A stretch of DNA of 64,000 nucleotides. Source: Phaseolus vulgaris (taxonomy: Eukaryota; Streptophyta; Magnoliopsida; Fabales; Fabaceae). A program made the translations under genes and the position numbers. The stretch covers positions 23,966,611-24,030,610 of the forward strand of contig NC_023754.2 in assembly GCF_000499845.2 (NCBI RefSeq), read 5' to 3'. Numbering within the stretch: the stretch's first letter is position 1; each line of letters starts with the position of its first letter. Below the pieces are notes generated by a model. That model was not told the origin of the DNA, made no database searches, and was given only the letters and a program-made list of their open reading frames with translations. This document shows positions 1-11,039 of this stretch, in pieces.

Positions 1-1020
1 AACCCATTTCACTTAAAATTTGAATCTTAATGAATTTATTGTGATTTTCCTTCAAGTTTTAGTGATTCAATATTCGGAAAACGACTCCTTGAATGATACC
101 TTGACCCTTAGTCAATAAGAACACAAAATATAATAAGTATAAGATAAAATATGAGTTGGAGTAATATATTATATGTCCTTTGTGTAGAGTATAATCTGGT
201 ATATATAAACTGAATTGGAACTTCTCCAACTTTAATCATGATTTTGTCTTACTTGAATATCTAAAACTAATTGATTAAAATCTCTTAATTTGTGCTCTTA
301 TAACTTTAGATACATAGGTACCATAAATAATCAACTATCGGTAAGACTCATGACCTAACAAATACGAATATTAACTTAATCGGGCAACATTTGTTATTTC
401 TACCTTTACAAAATTATTTAGACACTTTTTTATGTCAATTTAAACCATCAAGTAATTGAAGTAGCAGAAAAAATGCTCAAAATGGTATCATAAAGCTTTC
501 AAACAATAAAAATAATGAATGATATCAAATAAGATTTGCTTATTAAAAAAAGTAGAAAATTATTTTCCGCTAAATAAAAACAAATAATAAAGCTTCTCTT
601 TAAACATTTTTTCAATAAACCCAATCTAACCGGTTTTGAATTTTTTTACGATTTTTATCTCCATATAAAACTTGTCACAAGCTTTATTAGAAAATTTAGT
701 AAATTATCAAACTTTAATCATTATATACAACTAAATGAATATTAACTAATACAAAAATTGATAAAGTTTAATTAGTATTTGCGAGTTTAATTTTAAATAG
801 ATAATTACGTTCAGAGAGATTTTATTCAACCCCTATAAGTTTAATCATGTATATTTTCTTTTAATTTTTAATTTTTAATTATCAATAACTTGGTTCAACG
901 TAAACCCTGCTTCTACCCCTGTTTGTCTCTGTCTACGGCGAGTAACCATAACCATATCTAACTGAGTGAAGGGCGAGCGAGTTGATCCTTCTCTGACTCT
1001 CAATTTCAAAACCGAACCAA
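1..1020. other. Intergenic, AT-rich; upstream region of the first gene
   Basis: No coding region with a recognisable product is visible. The first 870 bases are very AT-rich. Base composition becomes more balanced from about 895 onward, which probably marks the proximal promoter and 5' leader of the gene that starts at 1021. No clear TATA box was identified. Confidence 0.6.
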
Positions 1021-3620
1021 ATGGAGTTGTGCACTGCCAACGCGATTCTTCCACCAAGGTTCTCCGTTCCTACACTCCACGCAGCTTGCGTTCGAAACCT
1101 CAAATACTCCGTTCCGTTCCCCCGTTTCATCATCCGCACCCAACGAAAATTCGACAGTAAGTACTACGCACCAACAGTTTCAGCTTCTGTGAATTTCTAC
1201 GCTGTAAACTGTGTCGTTTTAATTGCGATTTGCGACGCAGGAAGAAGAGGATCGGGACCCCGTGCGACTGTTAGTGACGGCCGTTCCTGTGAGGCGGTGG
1301 ACGAGAGCCGAATGCATAGAGTGTGTGACAAGCTGATTGGGGTTTTCATGGTGGACAAGCCCACCCCTACCGATTGGAGAAGGTTGTTGGCTTTCAGCAG
1401 AGAATGGAACAACCTTAGGCCTCACTTTTTTGCGCGCTGTCACGAAAGAGCCGATGCCGAAGAGGATCCCGCCATGAAGGAGAAGTTGCTACGCCTTGCA
1501 AGGAAGCTCAAACAGGTCTCTTTTGTTTATGAATGTTAACGGAGTAAATAATACGATTAGCTGTTTTTTATGCAACTCTCCAATCGCGATATTGTTTGTT
1601 ACATTTAATGGAAACTTTCACTACGTGGATTATTGAGGTGAAACTCTAGGAAACAGCACCAAAGTCTCTGAAGGAACTGTATATAATTGTTTGTATTTTA
1701 TTTAAGACTAAACTTAGATACAGTTTATCCTATCAAGATTGGAGCATTTCCTCTATAATCTGCATAATAAAGGTTTTCATTAAAGGATTATGAAGATTAT
1801 CCATGTGAAACTTTCAATTTTGATTGGAGAACAATGAAAAAAAAATTAGTCAAGTTTTTTATCTATAAAATACTTGGTTACTAAGAAAGTCTGAATACCT
1901 CAAAATAGTAGTGAGTTGGGTTCAGTTTTCCACAAAGTTATGAATCACGCTTCAAATATTCATGCAAAGGGGGGTCTATAGATTCTATATTACCCGACAA
2001 TTGGCCCTCCAGTTCGTGCTGTTCCTACTCTTGAAACTTGCATGCCAATGCATATGAGGATATTATACTAATTAGGAAAATTATAGTACTTTATTATATC
2101 TATGAAATATAAGTACTATATCTAATATTCCTGAGAATTTTTTTTAACAGAGTCCAATGAAGCAATGACATCATGCGAACAATATTTGGTGTTGTATAAA
2201 AAACCTTGATAATTTTAAGATTGTGTTTATCTCTTTTGATTTAATATTTGATTTTATGTTAAGTTTATACCGATATCATATGTTCTAATGTAATGTGTTT
2301 TCTTATTATTTTTAAAATACTTTGTACTCTGTATTTTGTCATAAGGTATCATCCTCTTGTGTTGTATTCATGCTTACTAGCTTCTTATTGAATTTTCTAT
2401 GCACAGTGTTACCATGATCTACATTCATTAGAGGATAAGATACAAGAATAGGGATTGATTAGGATTGGAATTCTCTTGTGCAGATTGATGAGGATGTACA
2501 GAGACACAATGAGCTTATTGAGGTGGTAAAACGGGATCCTTCTCAAATTAGTGAGATTGTCTCCAAGCGTCGCAAAGATTTTACTGAGGAGTTCTTTATT
2601 CACCTTCATACAGTGGCTGAATCCTACTATGATAACAAAGAAAAGCAAAATGGTAGGACTTCATTTTGCAAGTTTTTAGTATCTAAGTGGTTGTTTGAAA
2701 TAACCTTTTGGATTTAGTATCCAATTTTTCTGAATGTTTCATCAGGCTTTCTTGTATGGTAGATTGTCAAACCATATCAGGTTCGATTAGTTCAGATTCT
2801 TTCTTATATCCAGATAGTGTTTTTTTTTTCTCTGGTAGGACACACTCAAATTTATGACCTGCATGGAACACCAAATATTAAATTTGTAGAAGCAAAAAGT
2901 ACTTTTGAAATTGAAGCATATCAGGTCATAATTAGGAGAAATGAGGATATTCTCTGGGTAGTCTGGGAGGAATTTTGATTGTTAGCCAACATAATGTGGC
3001 AGATGCCATATGTTAAGAAATGTGTTGCTATCATGGGACAGTTCAAGCTTGCATTTATAATTATAATTGATTTTACACTTTTTAACCTATAATGTTTTTT
3101 TTTTGTGTTACAAGAATTGGCAAAGCTTGGGAACTCATGCTTGGCTGCTGTTCAAGCCTATGATGCTGCAACTGAAAACATTGAACAGGTAAATGCGGCA
3201 GAGTTGAAATTCCAAGATATTATCAATTCTCCTTCGCTTGATGCTGCCTGCAGGAAGATAGACAATTTGGCTGAAAAAAAAGAACTTGACTCAACATTAG
3301 TATTGATGATCACCAAAGCTTGGTCAGCTGCCAAGGAGTCGGACATGATGAAAGATGAGGTAATCTGACGGTGACCTTAATTTCCTTTGTGTGCTATTTC
3401 TTTTTAATTTCAATAACATGGATGATTAGAAATTTTGGATGAGTATCTGTTGACTGAATATAATTATAGGTCCAATTTGATTGTAACTAATCTAACAATT
3501 TCATATTTATGTTCTAATTTCCTAAAAAATTATATTGTAATTTTTTCTTCATTATATATTGTACTTGTGCTGATAAAAAAAAAATATATATAAAAATAAA
3601 AATATAAAAAATAAAAATAT

Positions 3621-3664
<44 letters not shown>

Positions 3665-4243
3665 ACTTGCTATTTCCTACTGTCGTATTTTAGCTTGTAA
3701 AATGAAACATTTATTTGTAGGTAAAGGATATCCTCTTTCATTTATACAAGACTCATTTATTTGTAGGTAAAGGATATCCTCTTTCATTTATACAAGACTC
3801 ATTTATTTGTAGGTAAAGGATATCCTCTTTCATTTATACAAGACTGCAGTGGGAAATCTTCAGAAACTCGTGCCAAAAGAGATTAGAATAGTCAAGTATC
3901 TTATTCAAATCGATGATCCTGAAGAGCAACTCTCTGCCCTCAAAGATGCCTTTACACCCGGAGAAGAACTTGAAGGAAAGGATGTGGATAATTTGTACAC
4001 GTATGTATTAGATGTCAGAGAATAAAATAACTTGAAACAGAATTCAATTGCAACAATAACTTTTTTCTCAATATTTTTTTCAGGACTCCAGAGAAGCTTC
4101 ACACTTGGATAAAGAGTGTGGTGGATGCTTATCATTTGAGTAGAGAAGGTACCCTCATTAGGGAAGCAAGGGATCTGTTGAGTCCGGAGATCATCCAAAA
4201 ATTGGAGGGGCTCAAGATGATTGTCGAAAGGAACTTCATGTGA
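1021..4243 (+). CDS. Plastid-targeted protein of the At4g37920 family (six exons)
   Basis: Exons 1021-1156, 1241-1515, 2484-2652, 3115-3359, 3813-4000 and 4084-4243 join in frame to 390 residues. The N-terminus (MELCTANAILPPRF...) is rich in Ser, Arg and hydrophobic residues with few acidic ones, as in a chloroplast transit peptide. The mature part is soluble and mainly helical; sections such as ELAKLGNSCLAAVQAYDAA, FTPGEELEGKDVD and TPEKLHTWIKSVVDAYHLS match the plant family typified by Arabidopsis At4g37920, annotated as an uncharacterised or endoribonuclease-E-like chloroplast protein. No catalytic motif was recognised and the biochemical role is unknown. Intron 1 (84 nt) has no stop and is a multiple of three, so retention keeps the frame. 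Intron 4 contains an (AT)n tract and ends in a triplicated acceptor; only the third acceptor (exon from 3813) gives the conserved protein. The start is the first ATG of the frame. Confidence 0.88.
3624..3660. repeat. (AT)n microsatellite in intron 4 of the first gene
   Basis: A perfect alternating AT run of about 37 bp, preceded by A-rich imperfect repeats from about 3577. It lies just upstream of the triplicated 3' splice site. Confidence 0.95.
3708..3845 (+). repeat. 46-bp unit repeated three times, each with a 3' splice site
   Basis: Three exact head-to-tail copies of a 46-bp unit lie at 3708-3753, 3754-3799 and 3800-3845. Each contains the intron end (catttatttgtag) followed by the first 33 bases of exon 5. 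The AG acceptors therefore end at 3720, 3766 and 3812. The unit is not a multiple of three, so use of the first or second acceptor would shift the frame. Confidence 0.95.
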
Positions 4244-5317
4244 ATAGGAGAGTAACCAAAAGTATATTCATCGGAATTCTTTTTAACCATAGAATAAGCA
4301 ACTTTTTTTTAGTGAAAATAGATAAGCAAAGCAGGAAACAAAATACACAACAATCATAATGACAGCATCTAAGTTAGGTCTGTCTATGGTTTTGGTAACA
4401 ATAGCTACATGAAATTGAAAAGTGAGTAGGGAAATGTGTTCTTTACACGTAGGAGAGGGAACTATTACATAGTAGACCCCTATATGAATACGGGACTTGG
4501 ACTTGAGCCCTGGCACAGGGTGATTGTTCTACCAAAAGCCTAGGCCTTTAGTTAAGTCACTTGTAAGGTTGAAGATAGAATGTATGTACTGTTGGTTACT
4601 AAAGTTCATTTCTCTAATTTTAATTTTACTGTTTTGTCTTCCCGGTCTAAGCAAATGACCACTCAATTAGGGCTGTTTTTGGTTTTTGGAAACGGATTTT
4701 TCCCTTCAATTCAATTATGTCCAACTTGAAGAAAGAAAATGAACCATATTTTGATTTTTTTTATCAGCTTGATTGGTGCTTAAATTTGGACTTTGCAATT
4801 TTCTTAAATCCAACCTGAATTAAAGATGCATTCTATTTTTAAATTAATTTCTCTACATTTTTTTTGTTATTATTCAATTGGTATAATGACATGATTATAT
4901 TTGATTTTTTTAAATAACTAATTTTAATTTAATTTCTTTTTAAAATTGATCTAAAAACAGGTCAATCTGGTTTGTTAAAAAATAATTAGATTAAACCGAT
5001 GATTTATTATAATCAAGAAGATGAGTTGAAAAACTTCACCTATCCCATCTATTAGCAATTTTTTATTTTTTAAAATATATATTATATTTTAAAAGCACAC
5101 TTAATGATAGGAATATTTTTAAATTTAAACTTTTACATATTTATGAAAATCAATGATATAAATGTTTATGATTCAAATTAAACCCTTATTGCAAATTTAT
5201 GTCATCCAAATAACACATAAAAAAATGTTGAAAACCTTTAAATTTTATTTTTATTATTTAATAAAATATAATATTTTACATATATATAATATAAAGAATT
5301 TTAAAAGTTTTTGCCTA
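4244..5317. other. Intergenic; 3' flank of the first gene with a SINE-like piece
   Basis: The 3' UTR of the upstream gene probably occupies the first 200-400 bases. A SINE-like fragment lies at about 4455-4555. The rest is AT-rich and holds no recognisable gene. Confidence 0.5.
4455..4555 (-). mobile_element. Possible tRNA-derived SINE fragment
   Basis: On the minus strand, tggtagaacaatcacc resembles a Pol III A box, and about 25 bases further ggctcaagtcc resembles a B box (one change from GGTTCRANTCC). The GC content is above that of the surroundings. No poly(A) tail or target-site duplication was confirmed, so this is a weak call. Confidence 0.3.
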
Positions 5318-5326
5318 TTTTATCTG

Positions 5327-5810
5327 GGCTTCTTCTTCCTGCACCCTTACGTTTTTCTTCATGCACCCCCACAATTTTCTAAATCCCAAAATTGACCTTG
5401 ACTTTTATTTTAAAAAGGCACAGTGATTACTGGAATTTGGGATCTGGGAGTGTGTTATGGATTCATCAATCCAGAACTAAATCATTTTTATTTTCGGATG
5501 AGGGGTATTCTGAAAGCAAATTTTGCATAAATTATTGATTTTCGGATTGCTAAATCCAGAAGCCTAAATCTGTTACGGATTGGTGAATACAAAATGTTTT
5601 TTTTGAATGATGAATTTTTTAATGTGAAATGCATATTTTACCAGAAGAGCCAATCTGAAATTTTTTCGGATTTCATAATCTAGAATGCAAAAAAATAAAT
5701 ATGGTTCAAGTGCATTTTATGGTTTTTAAAAAATAATAGAGACAGTTTGGTCTTTACATAACATTGTAGGATGCAGAAAGAAAAATGTAGTAGTGCAGAA
5801 AGAAACTGCC
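5327..5810. mobile_element. Non-autonomous Mutator-like MITE with 9-bp target duplication
   Basis: The left end ggcttcttcttcctgcaccc and the reverse complement of the right end (ggcagtttctttctgcacta) are imperfect terminal inverted repeats of about 40 bp. The element is flanked by perfect 9-bp direct repeats TTTTATCTG at 5318-5326 and 5811-5819. A 9-bp duplication is typical of Mutator-like elements. The interior is non-coding and contains several variants of a 'ttcggat...aatccagaa' phrase. It inserted about 46 bp upstream of the promoter motifs of the next gene. Confidence 0.85.
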
Positions 5811-5855
5811 TTTTATCTGAGGCTTGACGGGCTGAAAGCCGGTTTAACGGGCTCA

Positions 5856-5916
5856 TGGGCCAGTACTAACAGGCTAGTTTTGGCCCACAGACCATGTCGT
5901 CGCGCGATGTTATAAA
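5856..5916 (+). promoter_or_regulatory. Compact promoter: two site II-type motifs and TATA
   Basis: TGGGCC at 5856-5861 and GGCCCA at 5882-5887 match the core of plant site II elements, bound by TCP factors and frequent in promoters of ribosomal, mitochondrial and growth-linked genes. TATAAA follows at 5911-5916, about 110 bp before the ATG at 6025. This arrangement fits a constitutively expressed housekeeping gene. Confidence 0.55.
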
Positions 5917-6024
5917 CTCTAATTCCGCAGTTAACCTTAGCGCATCTCCGTTTCTAAGCATAGGAAGAACGTTTCGTATCAATTTTCAGTGACGTTCACA
6001 TTCATATATTCATATTTGTTGTAA

Positions 6025-6787
6025 ATGGCATCGATTTCTCCTTCTTCTAGCAATTCAACCTCCACGCCAAGTGTTGCTAATCAGACAAGGCAAATGAAGC
6101 TCCACGAAGTCGCCTTAGCCGAGCTCAACAACCACCCGTCTTCCAGAGTAACCTCTTTTTTTCTCCTTCAATCTAACTTTTTGTAACCATTTGAAGTTCA
6201 GAAATAGGGTTAGGGTTTTTTTGTGGGTTAGTTATATATACAAATACTTAGCGTAACTGTTACTGTAGCCCTCCCAAGTAGAATAACAATAAACCCTACG
6301 TTTATATAGATTGTTATTTGTTGTAATTACACTGATCCGAAGATTAAAAACTAGTGCTATACACAGGATTTAATCTCTGGTATTTTCTTCGTTTTCGAAA
6401 ATGTTTAATTAGAAGTGTTAGGAGATTATTTTCAGTTGGTTCAGAAATTACTGCATAAAAAATGAAGAACAACCCTAGAAGCACTGTATTCTATTTATAT
6501 ATTCTTACTATTTGAATGATTTCGATGTTGAAATGTAGGCTGTGTATCGGAAAAATGGGAACTTATTTTTTCGCACAACCATCCAAACAGCAACAGCTAT
6601 GGAGCAGAGTAAGAATTCTCACCCTTTCACACTGTTATTCCTCACTTCATTCTTGGAACAAAACGCTAAAGTGCTATAAAATTCTGATTGTTATTATTAT
6701 TTTTCTTTTTCTTGTCAAAATTTGTGTTGGGTAGAACAACTTGAGTCAGCCAAATCGAAGCTAAAAGGTCTGAATTCTTCTTCGTAG
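6025..6787 (+). CDS. Small prefoldin-like protein, ASDURF-related (three exons)
   Basis: Exons 6025-6147, 6539-6608 and 6735-6787 join in frame to 81 residues ending KSKLKGLNSSS. After a Ser/Thr-rich N-terminus (about residues 1-20), the segment RQMKLHEVALAELNNHPSSR, then AVYRKNGNLFFRTTIQTA, then a Lys-rich helix forms a helix-hairpin-helix pattern like a minimal beta-type prefoldin. The 'R-x-VYR-x-x-x-N-x-FF' core resembles the small vertebrate protein ASDURF, a prefoldin-like partner in the PAQosome chaperone complex. That equivalence is an inference from motif likeness, not an alignment. All introns have GT-AG ends and the exon phases (0, 1) are consistent. Site II motifs and a TATA box lie upstream. 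The gene is easily missed because no single exon exceeds 41 codons. Confidence 0.7.
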
Positions 6788-7153
6788 TCATACATTAGAA
6801 ATCTTGTTGGTTGGGAGCAATGAAGCAGATGCAATTGGAAACTTCATTATTAAGAGCTGCATGTGTTAGATTTTAACTCCAATGATATTGCTATAGGTTT
6901 TGTACAAAACTAACATTATGTGAATACACTAAGACATTTCCAGTCTTTTTAAATTTGGTTTTTGTCCTTTAAGCTCGACTCTTGCACAATATCCCCTACC
7001 AACTCCATGGATCTTCAATTGGTGGCACAATGCTAGAAACCAAAATCTAATAGGTTTTATAAATTGTATGGACACTTCGATTTCAATGAACTCTACATTT
7101 TTCAAAAATTTTGAAAATTTTCATGTCGAATTCTGCGATCCAAAGTATAAAAA

Positions 7154-7402
7154 ATTACAAATTTTAATTTTTGGATTCTATAATAAGTGTGGAGTCTCTT
7201 AATTTCACTTTCTTAAACTAAAAAAATGTTTGATAAAATATATCAAATAATTACAAATTTTAACTTTTGGAAATCTTCGAAGTCTCTGGATTCCACTTTC
7301 TTAAATTAAAAAATGTTGAATAAAATATATCAAAGAGTATTTTGGATATATTTTGAAGTATGGTACAAGAAGAAATGCATGGTGGTGCAGGAAGAAATTG
7401 CC
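7154..7402. mobile_element. MITE right end with internal imperfect tandem duplication
   Basis: Two imperfect copies of a roughly 90-bp unit lie at about 7154-7249 and 7250-7337; both start attacaaatttta and end aaaatatatcaaa. The segment ends with ggtgcaggaagaaattgcc at 7402, the same terminal sequence type as the MITEs at 5327-5810 and 41241-41661. No matching left end or target duplication was found, so this copy looks truncated. Confidence 0.5.
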
Positions 7403-10065
7403 TTAATTGAAGTGTGTTTATTGGGCCATTGGGTATAACGATGACATATTGGAGCCTTTGCTTCCACACTTAGTTGGGAGAAACACCTCGCTTATAGCCT
7501 ATTTTGTGAAAATTAATTAATAATTTTTTAAGTATATTCAGAAACAGAATCAATTTCAAAACCAATTCCACAATTCAAATAAACTCCTGTCCCAAAATAA
7601 AATAAAATAAATATTTTGTAAAAGTTGTTCCATATAGTTTTTTTTAAAAAAAATATTTCTAGTTTGTCGCCTGAAAATTTATGAAAAAAAATCATATATT
7701 TATATATTTTAATTTCTTTTTCTCTTAAAAATCTATTTTAGAATTGTTTTTTTTAATGTAATTTTGACAAACTGGGGTTAGAGAAACTTGATTAGGAATC
7801 ATCATAGCCCTTTTGTACTGGCAGAAAAAAAATTAAGAAAAGTTTACTATAGACCACACCATACCATTTTGGTGTAAGTTCACAGAAAGTCGTTAATAAT
7901 ACTATTTGATTAATTTCCTTTGACAATTTATGAGTGAGATTAGACATTGATTTAGACTTTTAATTGGACGGCTAAAATGGGGTTCAACATGTTATTTTTA
8001 TCTTTCAATTATACCATAAAAATACATTTATTATCTCTTTTTTTCAACTTTACCATGCTCGTTGATAATGTATTCTCAACAACATTGCTTTCCCTAATTT
8101 TTAAATAATTAATTTCTTTTTTTGTGTTTGTGCATTACTCTACTTAAGAATGAAGAGATTATATTTTCAATAATGTCTTATCTTTCCTTAATTTTTAAAT
8201 ATCTCATGCCTCTTTATTTATGATAAATGGGAAAGGAATGACAATCAAGTTTATATCAAGAAATTAAAAGTGTTTTTTATATAAATATGAATGTTACTCC
8301 TATTTTCCATCCTCCAAATTTATTTGTTGCCTGAAAGTTAGATAAGTATAATAATATAATTGAAAACATATAATTATCTTATATCGTTTTAAAGATAAAC
8401 AGATAACAAAAGTACATTAACTATTCATAAAAAAGTTATATGCATCAACAATAACAAAATATTCAGCATTTTCCAATAATAACTATTAAGTTCGTTAACT
8501 TTTACGATAGTTATTTTTGACCAGTAAAGTGGTTATTTTTAAATCATATTAACTGTAATTTTTTTTATTGTTCGAGGATATTTTATTTTAAATTAGTAAT
8601 ACATGATTACTAAACTCTCAATTAATAATATAAAATTCTGTTGTTCATTTCCTGTGTTTTTTTTTTCAAATCAGACACGGGTCTAATAAATAATTTTTAT
8701 TTTCAAATTTGACGCATTTATTCATTTTAAAAACAACAAAATTCTTAGATAGATATAAGATCGAATCTAACGGCACAGATCCTTCCGTAGAACAAAGTCT
8801 GCAAGAAGCAAAATCAGATATGCTAATGAATACGAATAATCAGAAGATTGTAAACAATAGCATGCTCGTCCAAAAACATTGTTTCATATTCCAAAAAATA
8901 ATATTATTTTAATATATGAATGAAGTAATCAGAAGCATGTGGTTTGAATAATTAATTGGAACCACACTGTCATCCTTCCACCAATAATACAGATAACATG
9001 TCACCAAATATTGACCCACATATCATATCCAATTACTTTATACAATTTAATACACTTTTATCAAACACACATTTTTGTGGCTTGATTATCATTTACTGTT
9101 TTTAATAATAATTTTATCAATCAATTATCTACCGGTTTCGTCAAAATTATTAACAGAATACTTTTAAAATTACGTGAGTTTTTTTATATTTATAAAAGGC
9201 TTTACAAAATATTTAACATAATTAAAGTACAAAATTTTATCTAAAAATTAAGGTTAATTCAACAATTTATTTTAAGATGAAAGTACACATTAAATAATAT
9301 TTAATACATTTTCTTATTTTATATCTAATAATAACTTAAATACTAAAATAGTATATTCTCGAAGATCTCACGACATCGTCAACTAAAAATAATATCATAA
9401 AAAACTTAAGAAAGTACCAAGAAATTTCTAATAATTTGTAAGAACAAATTACTTTGTATTTTAATTAAAAACACAAAATTCTATTTTTAATATATACTTC
9501 TAACATAAAATTTCAACTCAATAGTTTTGAGCTTTTTCTCACTATACGTATCTCTTTTTATTTATTTATATTTAATACAACACTTTGATTTATACTTTAC
9601 TTCCTAATCCTCGATCAAAATAGAACATGCATAAAATTAAAATTATTATGTCATTTTATATACACGTTTGTTTTCCTTCATTTCATTTTCTCTTCTACTG
9701 CATAACCTACAAAATCATCTCCTTGTGTTTAATTTTCTTTGTTTTTGATCATAGCAAACACACCATTAGTTTTCTATTCATCCTCCATCTCTGCAGTAAA
9801 AAGGAATGAATAAAACCTAAATTGAGTAGAGAAAGGATAAAGGTGATGTGCTCTAGAGTGGACAGAGACAAAAGGTACTGTTATCGCGTTGGGAGCATGG
9901 CATCAATAAGGTTAAACACAACACAAGGAAATGGCAAGTTTTGATGTGAAAGGAACGTACGAGTTGTTAATCATTCCAACATATTTTTATTTAAATACGT
10001 TTTTTTTCTAATTTCTTTTCAAATTTTTACATATTTATTTTCTCAAATTGTCAGACATTTCGATA

Positions 10066-10178
10066 GAGATCCTACATCGACTAGAGATGAGGACAACTCT
10101 CTGTATATAAATGAGTGCAATCCTCAATTTCATGACTAGGTTTTGTAGGGTTGAGTTAAACTTAAAATCCACTTCATA
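10066..10178 (-). repeat. TRIM-like short repeat of legume type, minus orientation
   Basis: The phrases gatcctacatcgactagag, tatataaatgagtgcaatcc and gggttgagttaaacttaaa occur in the same order, inverted, as those in the copy at 23326-23440. Elements of this form with TGTT/AACA ends are abundant in legume genomes and resemble small LTRs. This copy is decayed. Confidence 0.55.
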
Positions 10179-10826
10179 ACATGTATCATAACCATTTCGA
10201 TTCTATCCTAACGAGTATTTGAGTTTGATTTAAACCTAATGATTGATATAATCCATTAAAAAAATATAAAAATATTACTTTAATAATTATATAACAAAAC
10301 ATCAATTTATAATTGTTATAAAATATAATTAATTTAAACATCATTATTTTTTTAATAAATCAACATTTCAATAACTTTCTCTCTTTTATATAAATAAGAA
10401 AACTAAATAAACTAGAAAAAAGAATAAAGTTAAAGTGGAGTAGAGTCGGCAAAAACGGAAGGTATTATTTCCATTATTCACACCACAGACAAGACTGAAC
10501 AGCCAAATGGGAAGTGGGGTTGATGTGAAAGCAAAGTTAAGTAATCTTCATTTTCACATGCCATATTACAACAAGAGTTAGGTTTAGGCCTAAACACCAT
10601 TATTGCAAATCCCTAACCATTATTATTGTTATATTTGGTTTATATTTTTTAAAATCTTAAAAAAAAAAAAATTAGTTTCTTGATTTTTAATTATTAAATT
10701 ATTATTAGAAGTAAAAAATGGTAAGAAAAAGAAATAATTTAAGTGGATAATATAGTAACAGTTAAGCATAAGATTGGGAGGTTAAGGGAAAGAGAGAGAG
10801 GCAGAAAGATGTATGCAGAAGAGTGG

Positions 10827-10887
10827 TGACGACAGATTCAACGCAAGCAAACCCAAGCTGGGGACGCTGATGTCATCTATGGCGTCA
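10827..10887. promoter_or_regulatory. as-1-like TGACG cluster upstream of the NPR3/4-type gene
   Basis: On the minus strand TGACG (10887-10883) and TGACA (10875-10871) are offset by exactly 12 bp, the spacing of the two TGACG halves in the as-1 element bound by TGA bZIP factors. A further TGACG lies on the plus strand at 10827-10831. TGA factors are the known DNA-binding partners of NPR proteins, so autoregulation is plausible. The transcription start is not known, so the position relative to it is uncertain. Confidence 0.4.
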
Positions 10888-11039
10888 TGCAAACCACTTC
10901 ATCTCTCTGTTAACACACAACGCAACGCAAGACATGGCTTTCTTCTCTTTCTCTCTCTTCTTTCTTTTGACAGCGAAAGAGGAAACTTCGGGGATGCTCT
11001 GTACTTGACCTTCACAGCCGCGTGATATTATCGTTGCCC

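Larger units (their letters stand above)
6788..10800. other. Intergenic AT-rich region with MITE and repeat fragments
   Basis: About 4 kb without a recognisable gene. It contains an imperfect tandem duplication and a MITE end at 7154-7402 and a TRIM-like repeat at 10066-10178. Short open frames here have no family likeness and biased AT-rich composition. Confidence 0.6.

Noticed and set aside
10813..11025. Open frame of 70 codons upstream of the NPR3/4-type gene
   Set aside because: It resembles no family, overlaps the presumed promoter/leader and contains the as-1-like motif; coding use is unsupported.
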